This document shows positions 1 to 10,769 of a DNA stretch of 64,000 nt, piece after piece. The notes beneath the pieces were generated by a model. It saw nothing but the letters and a program-made list of their open reading frames with translations. It had not been told where the DNA came from and ran no database searches. Within the stretch, counting starts at the first letter, position 1, and every line of letters begins with the position of its first letter. The translations under genes and the position numbers were made by a program. Source of the DNA: Euclidia mi (lineage: Eukaryota > Arthropoda > Insecta > Lepidoptera > Erebidae); assembly GCA_944739405.2 (NCBI GenBank), contig OX123190.2, forward strand, positions 23,844,807 through 23,908,806, written 5' to 3'.

Positions 1-130
1 ATATTAGTATATTCAGCTTTTATTCTTTGTTTATTCGTAGCTCTATTGTGTGTTATTAAATAAAACGTAAAAATATTATATGATATAATAAGTATTTACT
101 TGTCATTACACTTTTAATGAAGCAAGTAAT

Positions 131-655
131 ATGGAACCATTTGTTTTAAATTATGAGACTATAACTAATCTCCGTTACCGACCGTTAGACAATGATACAC
201 TTAACGAGATTCATTAGACCCTATAGATCATATATACATCAAATTTAGCTGCAAAAATCTGCGATCCTGGAAATACCAGGTCATTATCTAACGCCGCTCA
301 TTAACGAGGTAAATTAATTGATCCAGAGAAGTTTGGAACATATTGTTATGAAACTGCCGAGCTATATGTTAGTTTGTACAGCTGGTATGATATGTCAAAT
401 ACAGTGCACAAAGTATTAATGCATGGCAAACAAATAATAAGTGCTGCTGTCTTACCCATTGGAATGTTATCTGAGGAAGCTCAAGAAGCGCGTAACAAAG
501 ACTAACGCAATTATAGGTTAGGTCATTCAAGAAAATGTTCTCGTCTATCCTGTAATGAAGACGTACTGAATATGCTCTTAGCTACCTCAGATCCCCTTAT
601 CAACAGTTTACGTGCAGTACCTTATAAAAAAACTATCCACTTCATGATGATGCCA
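131..655 (+). pseudogene. decayed transposon-type reading frame, family unassigned
   Basis: A single reading frame from ATG 131 stays protein-like for about 175 codons but carries four in-frame stops (TAG 215, TAG 224, TAA 302, TAA 503). Readable blocks include EKFGTYCYETAELYVSLY, SEEAQEARNKD and NMLLATSDPLINSLR. No frameshift is needed to connect them, so the decay is by point substitution. The blocks resemble an uncharacterised protein I associate with multicopy, transposon-linked loci in arthropods and cnidarians; I cannot name the superfamily. No terminal repeats were recognised around it. Promoter and regulation cannot be judged. An alternative is a dead host gene exon; repeated occurrence in the genome would decide. 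That it is coding-derived is fairly sure, identity is not. Confidence 0.5.
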
Positions 656-780
656 AAGTTTTATTAGTGGATAGCACCCATCTATAAACCTTTATTTCTG
701 TATTTATTATTTGATTAATTAATAATATTTGTTTATAATTCTGCTTAAATACTTTATCCTGTTTTGCGTAATGCGATTCA

Positions 781-1399
781 TCCCTACTAATATTATAAAT
801 TCGAAAGTTCGTATGTATGTATGTATGTATGTATGTATGTATGTTCCGTTTTCACGCGAAAACGACTGAGCCGATTTTGTTGAAATTTAATATAGAGATA
901 TATTGGACCATGGAGACGGACATAGGCTACCATAAGGTGCAAAAATTAAACTGGGAGGGATTGTAGGGAGGATAGAAGTTTGTGCGGCAGAAATTTTCCC
1001 CTTGGAAGTAAGAACGCATGCGCGAATAATTGAGTGCTGCGCATGTGCTATCAGTCAGTACTGTCAAGTGTCACATCATATTACATATTGTCATATTGTG
1101 CGTGAAATACATTGTTCACATATCTACTCTAATAATTACCTATATACTACGCTCAACCGGCTGAAAAGATTTTCCCTACCTACTAAAATTATAAATGCGA
1201 AAGTGTTTATAGATATTTAGATTGGACATATATTGAAACATGGCTTTGACATTTTCATGGATACTGAGCGAGTAACTTTGTACCCTATAGAGCTTCTGAC
1301 TCTTTACAATAATCAGGAGTGTCTTCACACAACTTGAGAATGAAAGTAGATATGTGTTACCCCGAATTTAACGCGCGCGAAGCCGCGGGCAAAACCCAG
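781..1399 (+). mobile_element. Helitron-like non-autonomous element, compound
   Basis: The left end is TC-CCTACTAATATTATAAA at 781, preceded by A780. The right end is the GC-rich GCGCGAAGCCGCGGGC stretch followed by a terminal CCAG at 1399, then T1400. This matches the short Helitron family common in Lepidoptera (5' TC, GC hairpin, 3' CTAG-like end, insertion between A and T), with one base change in the terminal CTAG. A second copy of the head motif lies at 1173-1205, so this is either two copies in tandem or one element that captured another. A (GTAT)n microsatellite fills 811-844. There is no coding capacity: the open frame at 1002-1220 is a by-product. Confidence 0.6.
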
Positions 1400-1734
1400 T
1401 TGGAATATAAATTTCAAGTGAATTTATATTGTATTCTATGTAAAACCATAATTGTACCATGTTAAAAAATATATTTATTATTATTATTATATCTTTGTCT
1501 TGATACACTAATACATTCGTTTTATCATTTTATAAAGTTTTATAGTTATATGCAACGTATTTTGAATTAAAACTAATATTTTCCGCATTACCGTACTACC
1601 TGCACCACCGTGCGTCGTCGTATGGAGATGTGCTTGAAATATGTAGTTTGTGTGTCAATCCTTTGATAGGCTTTATCATGAGAGAACTCCATGGATATCT
1701 GTAGATTACTGTGTTTTCTATTTATCTATCTATA

Positions 1735-1775
1735 TCGTCACGCCTGTCTTCCATTGGGGTAGGCAGAGAAACTTC
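1735..1775 (-). repeat. relic of RTE/SINE 3' tail
   Basis: The short stretch with CGCCTGTCTTCC and GGGGTAGGCAGAG is the reverse complement of the tail that ends the SINEs at 31151-31417 and 43436-43708 and the RTE fragment at 49250-50009. Only about 40 bases remain. Confidence 0.5.
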
Positions 1776-2643
1776 TTTAAAAGGTTACAAAAATGCGCAT
1801 AAATATTATTTTGACAAAAATAAAAATAATGTTTAGGTGTATTTACACGCCAAGCCCATAGTGAGTCAAAGAGTGTGACGGAGACACTAGAATTGTAAAT
1901 ATAAACAGCAGCAAACAGTCAAAGTAATATACATAAAACTATTATTTGTGAAAGTGAACTTGTTTCGGGAGATCCATGTCAGCTATCGCTCTACCTAAAT
2001 AGGCTCAGAACTTTACTGATTGATGAAAGTACTTACGCTACAAACGTTTTTCATCGTAAAGCCTATTTGAAAAAGGTCTTCTACCTAAGAATATTGCTTC
2101 ATTATATTATTGTGGTCGTGCCTTTTAGTAACAGTATATTAAGCATTATATTTTTTAATTAAGTACCTAATATGCCCGATTTCTCATTTATTATACAAAA
2201 TGGTGCCATCTACTTGCTGTTTTTAATTTAACTAAGTTAATGAAGGTAGAAGCTATTTTTATTTTTTATATGGCGACCTCCAGTGAATTATATTGAAGCT
2301 GAGAAAACAAATTTAATTATAAACTAAGCATTTTTTTTATTAATCCGACATTAATATACTTTATTTATGAAGTCAAAATAAAGTCTAACTGCGTACTGGA
2401 TAGCTTTTAGCTATCATTTGACATTTATCTCGCTCTACTTTCTGATCTTTCATACTTACTCATATCAGATGAAAGACTTCCACTGCTGGACATAGGCCTC
2501 CTCCAAAGCTCTCAACATGCAGCAATGAGCCACCCGCATCCATCCACTACCCTCTATAATATGCTTACTTCATATCAATTCAATCATATTTAGATTGTAA
2601 TAAATATACGATAACAGTCAAACTAAATACGTAATAACTATAA
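1776..2643. other. AT-rich non-coding stretch with one LINE-tail relic
   Basis: I see no gene here. Bases 2471-2520 contain CCACTGCTGGACATAGGCC, the reverse complement of a 3' tail found on many lepidopteran LINEs (also seen at 22830, 34380 and 38950). The rest is AT-rich with no long frame. Confidence 0.5.
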
Positions 2644-3193
2644 GGGCGCTTGTACACGATAAGAAAATTTACCGCAGACAAGAACAATCGGAACGTGTAC
2701 ACAACACGATATTTTTCATGCAGTCGTCAGTCGGGCGTTGGGCGCGCAAGTAGTAACAAGTCTGATAATCATTTTCGTTTATTTATAAAAATGTTAACTA
2801 CAAAGCAAAAAATAAAGATAATTGCATTTTATTATTATAACAAAATGAAAAAGGAAACAAAAAACAAGAGACTTTACTGGGTTCATCCAATTATACAAGA
2901 GAAAAATGAGGCTGAACCCTACTACTCCGCCCCCCACCGCTCCGCAACAACGTTCGCCGCGTCGTGTCTTGCGGAGACAACATTTTTATTCGTGCACCGC
3001 TGCGAGCAGTGTACACAGTTATTTTCTAGTTACGACACGAATTCTTGCGTAGTCATTCGCTTGTACATGGTAAGAAAATAAGCCGGGCTAGTATAAGCCG
3101 ATAAGATAAGAAAATAAGCCGGCATAGTCAGTCGCTTGTACATGGTAAGAAAATAAGCCGGGCGGCTTATTTTCTTACCATGTACAAGCGCCC
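2644..3193 (+). mobile_element. PIF/Harbinger-type MITE with transposase remnant
   Basis: Inverted ends start GGGCGCTTGTACA on each side (left from 2644, right ending 3193) and are flanked by TAA at 2641-2643 and 3194-3196, the three-base duplication typical of PIF/Harbinger. The inside retains a piece of coding sequence (separate entry). The right end is elaborated: the subterminal sequence is repeated near 3055-3085 and again at 3133-3159, and the last 58 bases form a near-perfect hairpin (3133-3159 against 3164-3190, 4-base loop). The element is 550 bp and cannot move by itself. Confidence 0.75.
2791..2910 (+). pseudogene. N-terminal fragment of Harbinger nuclease (HARBI1-like)
   Basis: About 40 codons starting at ATG 2791 read through KNKRLYWVHPIIQEKNE. 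A Trp-Val-His-Pro block after a basic stretch is characteristic of the N-terminus of Harbinger transposases of insects. The DDE catalytic domain that should follow is missing; after about 2910 the sequence turns GC-rich and unrelated. The frame stays open from 2650 to 3081, but only this part looks like protein. It supports the assignment of the surrounding MITE and suggests it is a deletion derivative of a once autonomous element. No function is expected now. Confidence 0.5.
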
Positions 3194-3196
3194 TAA

Positions 3197-3544
3197 ATGT
3201 GTTTGTAGCTACAATTTGAAAAAACACGCTATTCTAAACCATAAACATGTTATGAGCGTCGTTTATATTAACACTGTATGCCTTTATATTGAAAAAGTAA
3301 AGCTTAATGTACTTTATTAGACTATTCCGACAAACGATTACGATGTAAAAAAATTATTACTATTATGACGTAAAAGTTTGTGGGGATGGATGACAGAATG
3401 TATGGATGAATACTTTAATGCAAAAACTACCCAAAGGATATTGACGAAACTATACAATAATATTGTTTACTTCTGGGTACATCAAAAGAGGCACCTTTTA
3501 TCCGGATAAACAACTCAAAAATTATATTTTACGTTTCTGCGTAA
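3197..3544. other. AT-rich spacer without recognised feature
   Basis: I see no frame, repeat or structure that I can support in these bases. Confidence 0.5.
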
Positions 3545-3751
3545 TCTTAATATATAAAATCCTTGCGTTACTGACTGACTGAAAGACACGCTACAGCCGA
3601 AACCATTTTGCACAGGAAGCTGAAATTTGGCATGTATGTTCCTTGGGGACCGTAGGGGTGCACTAAGAAGGGATTTCCCGAAATTCCCACGGGATCGGCC
3701 AAAACGGGTAAATTAAAAAAAAATGCAGGCGTAGCTGCTGGTGTCCTCTAG
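3545..3751 (+). mobile_element. Helitron-like non-autonomous element, 207 bp
   Basis: Begins TC-TTAATATATAAAATCC at 3545 after A3544, ends CTAG at 3751 before T3752, with a small stem-loop (GCAG-GCGTA-GCTGC) near the 3' end. These are Helitron boundary rules. A sister of exactly the same length lies in inverse orientation at 5988-6194 and a degraded relative at 37885-38050. Non-coding. Confidence 0.7.
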
Positions 3752-5987
3752 TACTTATCTAAAATAGGTAGCTACTATGTCATTGAGCAAATAAACCAGC
3801 TTCTGACCAAGTGGCCAAAGGTCAGATAATTCTGAATCCTCAATTTGCAGGTGGCGAACGGTAATAAGTTAGGTTAATAGTTTAATCCGACTCATATGAC
3901 CGAAAAGCCGAGGGCCAGACATCTAAATTAGCTTTAAGTGTAAAAAATACCTTTTGCATTAAATAATATAGTTTTTGTTACAACTTGGTAAATCCTAACT
4001 CTAGTAAAGCGGCTATGCAGAATTGTGTTTTTAATGAATCAATTGGTGATGAAAGAAAATGTAAGTAGCCTCTGTTCTTATATTGAGTTTGAGTTACTCC
4101 GCGGTCTTATATGCTGTTTTGTCGTGTTGATAGAGAACTAGTTGATAAAGAATTTTTCTATTCCTTAATAGAAAATATACACCCACAATAGCTTGTAAAA
4201 TTTATAGATTACACAAATAATGTAGCGATCGAACCAAAAACGTCGTGTGCAACTTAGGAGTAAAACAATGTAAACAATTTACATTTATTATATATGCCAT
4301 CATCTATCCTTCTCGAAAATCTATGTAACTAGGGTAAGTCGTATCGTATTTGTGCATCCCAGCGTCATATCACAGGCAAACTACTACATTAGGTCCAAAG
4401 CGAGATTCGTCAATATCATTCAAAGTGACGTAAACTGACACCCAGATATATCCTCGTGAATCGTATCGAGCATCGTTTCGACAGTTCAAAACGTGTTAAT
4501 TCGCCGTCGATTTGTGTAATGCTGGTTCGCAGTTTATAGTCAATAGCTACAGTTGGGCTGCGCCTCAATTGGAGATGTGTGGGAGCTAAGCGGTCGGTGT
4601 GAGCTAAGTGAGGTTACCATAATGTATGGTATGGTGCTTTAAACAGCTGCCTAGAGTACGCCATATTGATCAATCCCCACACGCGATGACCTTGTTTTTT
4701 GTCCACAATGTGTTATGTTCGTTGCTTTTGTAAAGTCCTACGCAATATCATAATCATAAGCGTTCTAGCGCTATACCGGTTTCATCCAAAACTTACACGC
4801 CTTGAACCCCGGGTTCCACAAAAAGTAAGTTCGCGTAAAGTCCTACGCGATCATAAAGCCTTTATTCTTTTTAATCCGTAAGGTCGTTAAAATAGAAATA
4901 AAACAATTTAAAGTTCCCACATTTCTATCTTTGGTGCTTACACAGTTTTGGTTAGGTATTGTGGTACAACAACTGTTTCGTATCGCTAAACACCTGTGCT
5001 AATGGATGTCATTAATGAGGATCGTGATTTGGTTACTAGATGAAATGGTTTCTGCGGTGAACGCTGTCTACAACTTTTGTTACTGCTTTATGGATTGTGT
5101 ATTGGATGGAATACATTATGGCAATTACTAGAGCTGTAATAGCATGTACTATTGCGTTAGTAAATTTGATGAGATTATATAATGCGGCCTGTCCCGACTA
5201 TATATTAGTCAGAGATAAGGTTGCATTCTAACGGTGAACTAATTTTTGAAATCGTGTCAGTAGTTTTAGAGTTTATTCATTACTAACATGTAAAACACTA
5301 ACCCCTTTAATATCAGTATTCCTTTTTATAACATTACTATAGATAGGGATAAAAGTGAATGGCTTTTGATCTGATAATAAAACGTTCACTAAGTAATTAC
5401 CTATATAATTCTAATTTGATTCCAACACATTGTTTTTGTGAAGAATATGTCTCTATTTATAACAATAAATATTGAATTCAAATAAATAACGATCATCTTT
5501 CAAAAGATGATCTAAAATAGCATAAATATAGGCGTAAGTGTAAATAGACTGATGCCCGTATTAAAATGAAGGTTTTATAAAAAGTTACATAAGCATCCGT
5601 ACGCCAAGCTTCTGCTGATTAATCCGAGTCTATAATAGATCATAGCTTTATTATTATAGTAAATCTGATAAAACATCAAAGGCTAACATTCTTGTACATT
5701 TTTATAGTTTATAGTAAATGTTTCAGCAAATTGAAGAGCCGCAATTCAATTTGACGATATCCGAATTTGTCTCGTCTTGTTCCGGAGAACATTGATATCT
5801 AGGTCGATAAGGACGATACTCTGAAAGCGTTGAGAAAACGAGACACTGTCGATATTTTTCCTTAAACTGGGATCTCACGATTAGCAAGTGGCTACGTCAT
5901 AGAATGAACTGATTGCCGCCTTCTTTGTTTATACAAGAAGATAGCAGAAATTTTGGCAGAAAATTCAAGTCTCCATTTTATAAGATA
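3752..5987. other. non-coding stretch with one SINE-tail relic
   Basis: No convincing gene. Bases 4749-4816 are a minus-strand relic of the repeat tail also found at 24780-24885: TCTAGCGCTATACCGGTTTC then CAAAACTTACACGCCTTGA aligned by eye with its reverse complement. Short open frames here, such as 4699-4881, run through that relic and are not genes. Confidence 0.45.
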
Positions 5988-6194
5988 CTATAGGACGCCA
6001 GCAGCTACGCCTGCATTTTTTTTAAATTTACCCGTTTTGACCGAACCCGTGGGAATTTCGGAAAATCCCTTCTTAGTGCACCCCTACGGTCCCCAAGGAA
6101 TATACATGCCAAATTTCAGCTTCCTGCGCCCAATAGTTTCGGCTGTAGCGTGTCTGTCAGTCAGTCAGTAACGCAAGGATTTTATATATTAAGA
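5988..6194 (-). mobile_element. Helitron-like non-autonomous element, inverted sister
   Basis: Reading the minus strand, the element opens TC-TTAATATATAAAATCC at 6194 and closes with CTATAG at 5988, with A before and T after. It is 207 bp, like the copy at 3545-3751, and the two differ at scattered positions only. The terminal CTAG has become ATAG. Being inverted and 2.2 kb apart, the pair could pair in single-stranded form. The open frame at 5953-6171 is a by-product. Confidence 0.7.
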
Positions 6195-9100
6195 TGACCA
6201 ATGATATAGTTAATGTGATGAACAAACTATACATCACAGTCTACGTAAGTTTCAAACATATTTATTTTAGTGATGGCTGTACCCAATACCCAATCGCAAC
6301 AACTCATCCCGTGATCACCACTGGTGTAACCCATGCCAAAACGTCGGAGAAAATACGAGAAACTATTTTTAATAATTTCGCGATTGAAACCCTTTACGTA
6401 AATATTAATATTTGTACAAATAAGTTACAGATGAAAGTATTTACATAGTGATTTGATTTGAAAGAAACCGTAAATATTCATTTTTAATAATTAAAATCTC
6501 GTCAAACATAATCGGCATCATAATTCTTTATAGACATTACGTTAGAGCGTAATCTCTGAAGCTTATCCGGGATGCTCTGTTACTTTATTAAAACGTTGGA
6601 TCACAAAGCTACAATCAGGGAAATTGAAATTTTAATAAACAGTTTAATTTTGTTTCACTAGATCGTCGCCGGTTCAATATGGAGTATTATGAACGCGAGT
6701 CTCGAGTTATTTCTTTCAGAATTTCATATCGTAAACCTGTCTCGGCCAGCTTATGGCAGTTAAATCACGAACTATGTAATAAGGAGTCACGTAGAATTTC
6801 TTCTCTTCAATTTTGTTTTAAATTTTGTTCTCATGCTGATTTGATAAAATATTTTATAGCTGTTACGAGTAATAGCACTATAAATTGGGTTTTAGTAGGT
6901 TACTTTTCTAAAATTAGTTTGACATTCGCACTTTTGCCAAGTTTTAAGCAAACTATTACAAAAAGCTTGTGAAATAAATGGATCAGTATCAATGTTGCTC
7001 CCTTTTTTCTTAAACTTTTCTAAAATATGTAAAGTAGCATAAGTTTTAGTGCTGATGAGAGTCAATGCTTAACAGTACTATTAACAACAGTTCCATCTAT
7101 CACTTGGAAATCCTTCTGATTCCTAAAGCACAATCTATGTGCAAAAGTAATCAACCCATTATTAGACTCAGTTCTCATATACAAGTCTGGTGCTTTTATA
7201 GAGAAATTCTAATTATAGTTACTGCAGTGGATGGGATTATGTACGTTGCAAAGTGTATTAGACAAAGTTCGGTGTGGCCGGGAAGAGGTCGATAGGTGTT
7301 AGGTGTGCTGCCATACGAGAGAATTAACTGGAACCGACTAAATTAAATGTCAGCGAAGCGTGAGTTTATCGTTTCGTGGCGAACGCGGATACAGAACTCA
7401 ACGAAATTGCTACATATTGTTTTGTAATACTCTTTTTAAACAACGAAATATTCCCTTCATCTCTTTGAACCATGCAGTGTTAATGGTTGGACTGATTAGG
7501 ACAAATGGTGCCCTTTTTGTAATACGCAAATGTGTTTTTGTAATGTTTTGGATGGAATGTAGTGATGTGAAATGTCACGATGATGTAATAAAGTACAGAA
7601 TTTGGGTTATAATCAAAATACGTACCTTATTTCAAAATATAGTAATAATTTAGGCTTTATAGGCTTTGCTGACAGCTTTGTGTCACTGTTTGTTTGATAT
7701 GTCACTGTTCAGTTAGGCAATTCAAATATATTGTGTTAGTGTATAATACATATTTAAGTATATTTATTTTTACAGTTATGATTATTGTAGAATATTATTA
7801 GATTCCCATAGTAACAGACTGTACCTAGTTTGTGATGAGATAACTGTGGGTACATAGATTTATTCATCATGGTCATGATTATAAATGATGTATTGCATCT
7901 CAATTGTATTCAAATGAAAAAATACGACTTTTTTGCTAAAAGTATTCAATGCAGACCACCACAAAAGTCCGAACACGCAGTTTCGAGTTTATTTTAAATG
8001 TTGCATTGTGGTTTTATTGGGTTGTATCCTGGTCGAATGATGTAGAAATAGCATAGTGAACTGTGAAACCTGAAACATTGGCTTTTGAGTATTTGCAGTG
8101 AAAATGTTAAAAAAAGAATGGTCAACGTGTATTTTTTGTAATTCAACTGTTAGTAATCCTAGTGTTAAGCTGTTAGTATGTTAGTGTAAAAAATGTATTG
8201 GCGTAGCAATGCATCCAACCGAAGGATTAACAACCAGAATCAAAGACGATTAAACGATGACGATTATGATTGATATACTTATATGAGTGCAAGATAGTAT
8301 GGCAAGGTGAACATTGAACTTTTGCTATTCAAGTACTGTGACACCTGTCTTCTTCAGCACTTGCTTTTGAACATAATTATGTAGGTAGTTCCCTTACTTA
8401 ATTAATAAAGTGCATAGCTGTATGTAAGAAGCATTGCAAAAAATAATATGAAGATAACTGGAATGATAAAATGAAAGCATTGTGATTGATAACTAAATGG
8501 CAGTTTTCACTACTTTTCTAGCAGCTGTTTGTGTAGCCTAGTGAGTAGATTCAATTGAGTAATTATGAGATACCTGCCAGAAGGGCAGTTTATAAACAAG
8601 GTTGATGATGATGATTTATATTCTATGACGATGTTCCGTAAGATTTATGTCAAACCAATCCGTTCATACTACAAATAACCAGTAAGTTACAAATACTAAT
8701 AAATTCGTTCAACTAGTTTGTAGTAGTCGAGAACATTCCAGTCGCAAATAGGCCTTTCGATAAAGTTGGAGCAATAAATTATGAGCAGGTGTGGCATGAA
8801 TAAATCAAGATTACTAATAGTGTAAGATATACTCGTGTTTGTGTCAATTTAGCGGTGGTAAGCGTGAGAAGGGATACATTTCAAACAAATATTTTTTGCT
8901 GTGACCGACCTCACGCCTTCTGGTCGCGTATGAAATATTTCAGCGTCGAGGTGTTTTAAAATGCTCTTTGTCAATAAATTCCTTATTTATTAAGTGGTCA
9001 TGTCAGGTGGTTGATGTGTGGATGTTTGTACTTGTGATCAGCTAGGATTCGTCTGTTGACAGACAAAGAGAATAAAATTTACTATGATGGTTATTCTTGA

Positions 9101-9677
9101 TGGTCATTTTAATGTATTAAATATTTTTATCATCCGTGTTGTCTAACTGGTCTCTGATTATACGAAGGCCTTCAGAATAAGTAACTTCTGCCAAAGCAAT
9201 TTTTGACATCAGTGCAAAGTATAGATAGAACCTGCTGTCTAATAGGATGAGCTCCACTTTACGTATCTCCTAGTTCTTATGCGACTGCGATTCCGGGACC
9301 AGCCATGCTATACCGGACAACACCTTATGTGGCTCACAAAATATTGTGCCGCGTTTGGGTGTTTTTGGTGTCATTTTAACATATTTAAAGCCATCCACTA
9401 TGCTGGGATTAAAAACGGTACGGTACTTTGGGCCTGTACAATAACAGGTTTATCAGCATCAAAGAGATTGTTATATTCTCATCTAAAATACATTAAGTGA
9501 AGATCTCGTAGTTTGCTTACCGAGATTTTCACTCTAAGCTTTATACCCAACTAAAAGAGTGCGTTGCGACCTCATACACTCTCAAAAAGCAAGCAAAATT
9601 ACAAACGTGTGGTTACGAATAGAAAATGAGCCTAAACGCCACAAACCATACACAAAATAAGCATATTTCGTTGTTTG
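6195..9677. other. 3.5 kb without recognised gene or complete element
   Basis: Several frames of 70-100 codons occur (for example 6679-6972 and 7360-7653) but their translations show no domain, no repeated family and no biased codon use that I can see, so I leave them out. Near 8570-8615 the sequence GCCAGAAGGGCAGTTTATAA followed by GATGATGATGAT looks like the last bases of a LINE or SINE tail on the plus strand. Confidence 0.4.
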
Positions 9678-9682
9678 CTTAT
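9678..9682 (+). repeat. target site duplication CTTAT (left copy)
   Basis: CTTAT directly precedes the 5' LTR and recurs at 16632-16636 directly after the 3' LTR. A five-base duplication is normal for BEL/Pao integration and fixes both boundaries of the element. Confidence 0.9.
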
Positions 9683-9956
9683 TGTTCAAGACCAATAGCT
9701 CAAAAAAGTAATAGAATAAAATGTATTGCAAAGTTGTCTTTTTTGTAACTAGATGGCGTTGGGATCGAGATAGATCGCGCTATGGTTTGGTTACCGGGCA
9801 TACTATATAAGGTTAAGCAACATTGAATTTTTTTGTCCTCTGACACCGATACAATAAACCAGTGGTCGAACCATTAGATCAGTACACAGTGGTTTCATTT
9901 AGTGCATTCCTACTAGTGGTACACAATCGGTGTAATACCAACCTCGGTATTATACA
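9683..9956 (+). repeat. 5' LTR of BEL element 1
   Basis: Opens TGTTCAAGACC and closes TATTATACA. A TACTATATAAGG box near 9810 is a good TATA-type core promoter candidate, and ACAATAAACC near 9850 may contribute to 3' end formation. It matches the 3' LTR base for base as far as I can read. Confidence 0.92.
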
Positions 9957-9975
9957 TGGTCCATCGAACCGGGTC
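9957..9975 (+). promoter_or_regulatory. primer-binding site candidate of BEL element 1
   Basis: TGGTCCATCGAACCGGG begins directly at the LTR end with the TGG expected to pair with a tRNA CCA end. I could not identify the matching tRNA, and the complement lacks a full T-arm pattern, so only the first 8-12 bases may pair. Confidence 0.6.
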
Positions 9976-10769
9976 GAGACCACACTTTTTAGGTCAATCG
10001 GTGTTACCGTTGGCCCGCTCCCCGTGTAACCCGCAGTGGATCGCTGCACAAGGGTACACGTCCGCCGCGAGAGCGCGTAACTTCAGTGCGCGAACTCCGC
10101 ATCCGGACTAGTTCGAGTTGCCGCCACAGAGGGCGTGCGAGCTACAGATCAACGTAGACGCAGTCACAGGGCGAAACGTCACAAGGTGTTCGTCTGGCCG
10201 CCTGAGGAGGCGCCTGTTGCAGTTCAACCAGCCGCCACGAGAGGGCGCCACTTGGATGTCAACAAAGTGTTTGTGTCAAGTGCAATATTGTGAGTACAAT
10301 CCATTTTATCAGTTCGTCAACAATAATAAAAACAAAACATTTTAGTGAAGCAATTTTGAACTTTATTTTCATCAACTATTTGACTTTGAAGATTTGGAAA
10401 TAAATTATGGACTTATAAAATTTTACGATACTTTTTAGACTTAGAATATTTTAGTTTGTTATTGTAGTCTCTTGTGCATGCTAGTACTTAAGGACTTAGT
10501 ATAATTTATAGAAAACGGGGGAACGTGGACTCTGTGCCCGATTTCTACCAGATTTTTATGTTTCCAAAACACTTGTAAAATTTTACGCATCGATTAGGAC
10601 TTAGAAAATTTTCGAGTGATTTTATCACACTTGTGTTTTTTTTTTACTTTGATAAATTTTAACTTAATATTGGAACCTGTTGCTTATTTGTTTACATTAT
10701 TTACTATCATTTTACACATTTTAACTTGTTTTATACAATATAACATAAACTTTTATACAATCAAATAAA
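9976..10769 (+). other. untranslated leader of BEL element 1
   Basis: About 0.8 kb precedes gag. Three GC-rich blocks with the pattern GCCGCC...GAGGGCGCC lie at about 10119-10140, 10198-10220 and 10231-10252 and could fold as small stem-loops, as expected for a packaging or translation-control leader. The open frame 10118-10345 reads across them and shows no domain; I do not call it a gene. The last 400 bases are very AT-rich. Confidence 0.55.

Noticed and set aside
1002..1220. 72-codon ORF
   Set aside because: Runs through Helitron-like sequence and ends in the second head copy.
6679..7653. Frames of 76-97 codons
   Set aside because: Random-looking translations, no domain, no repeat evidence.
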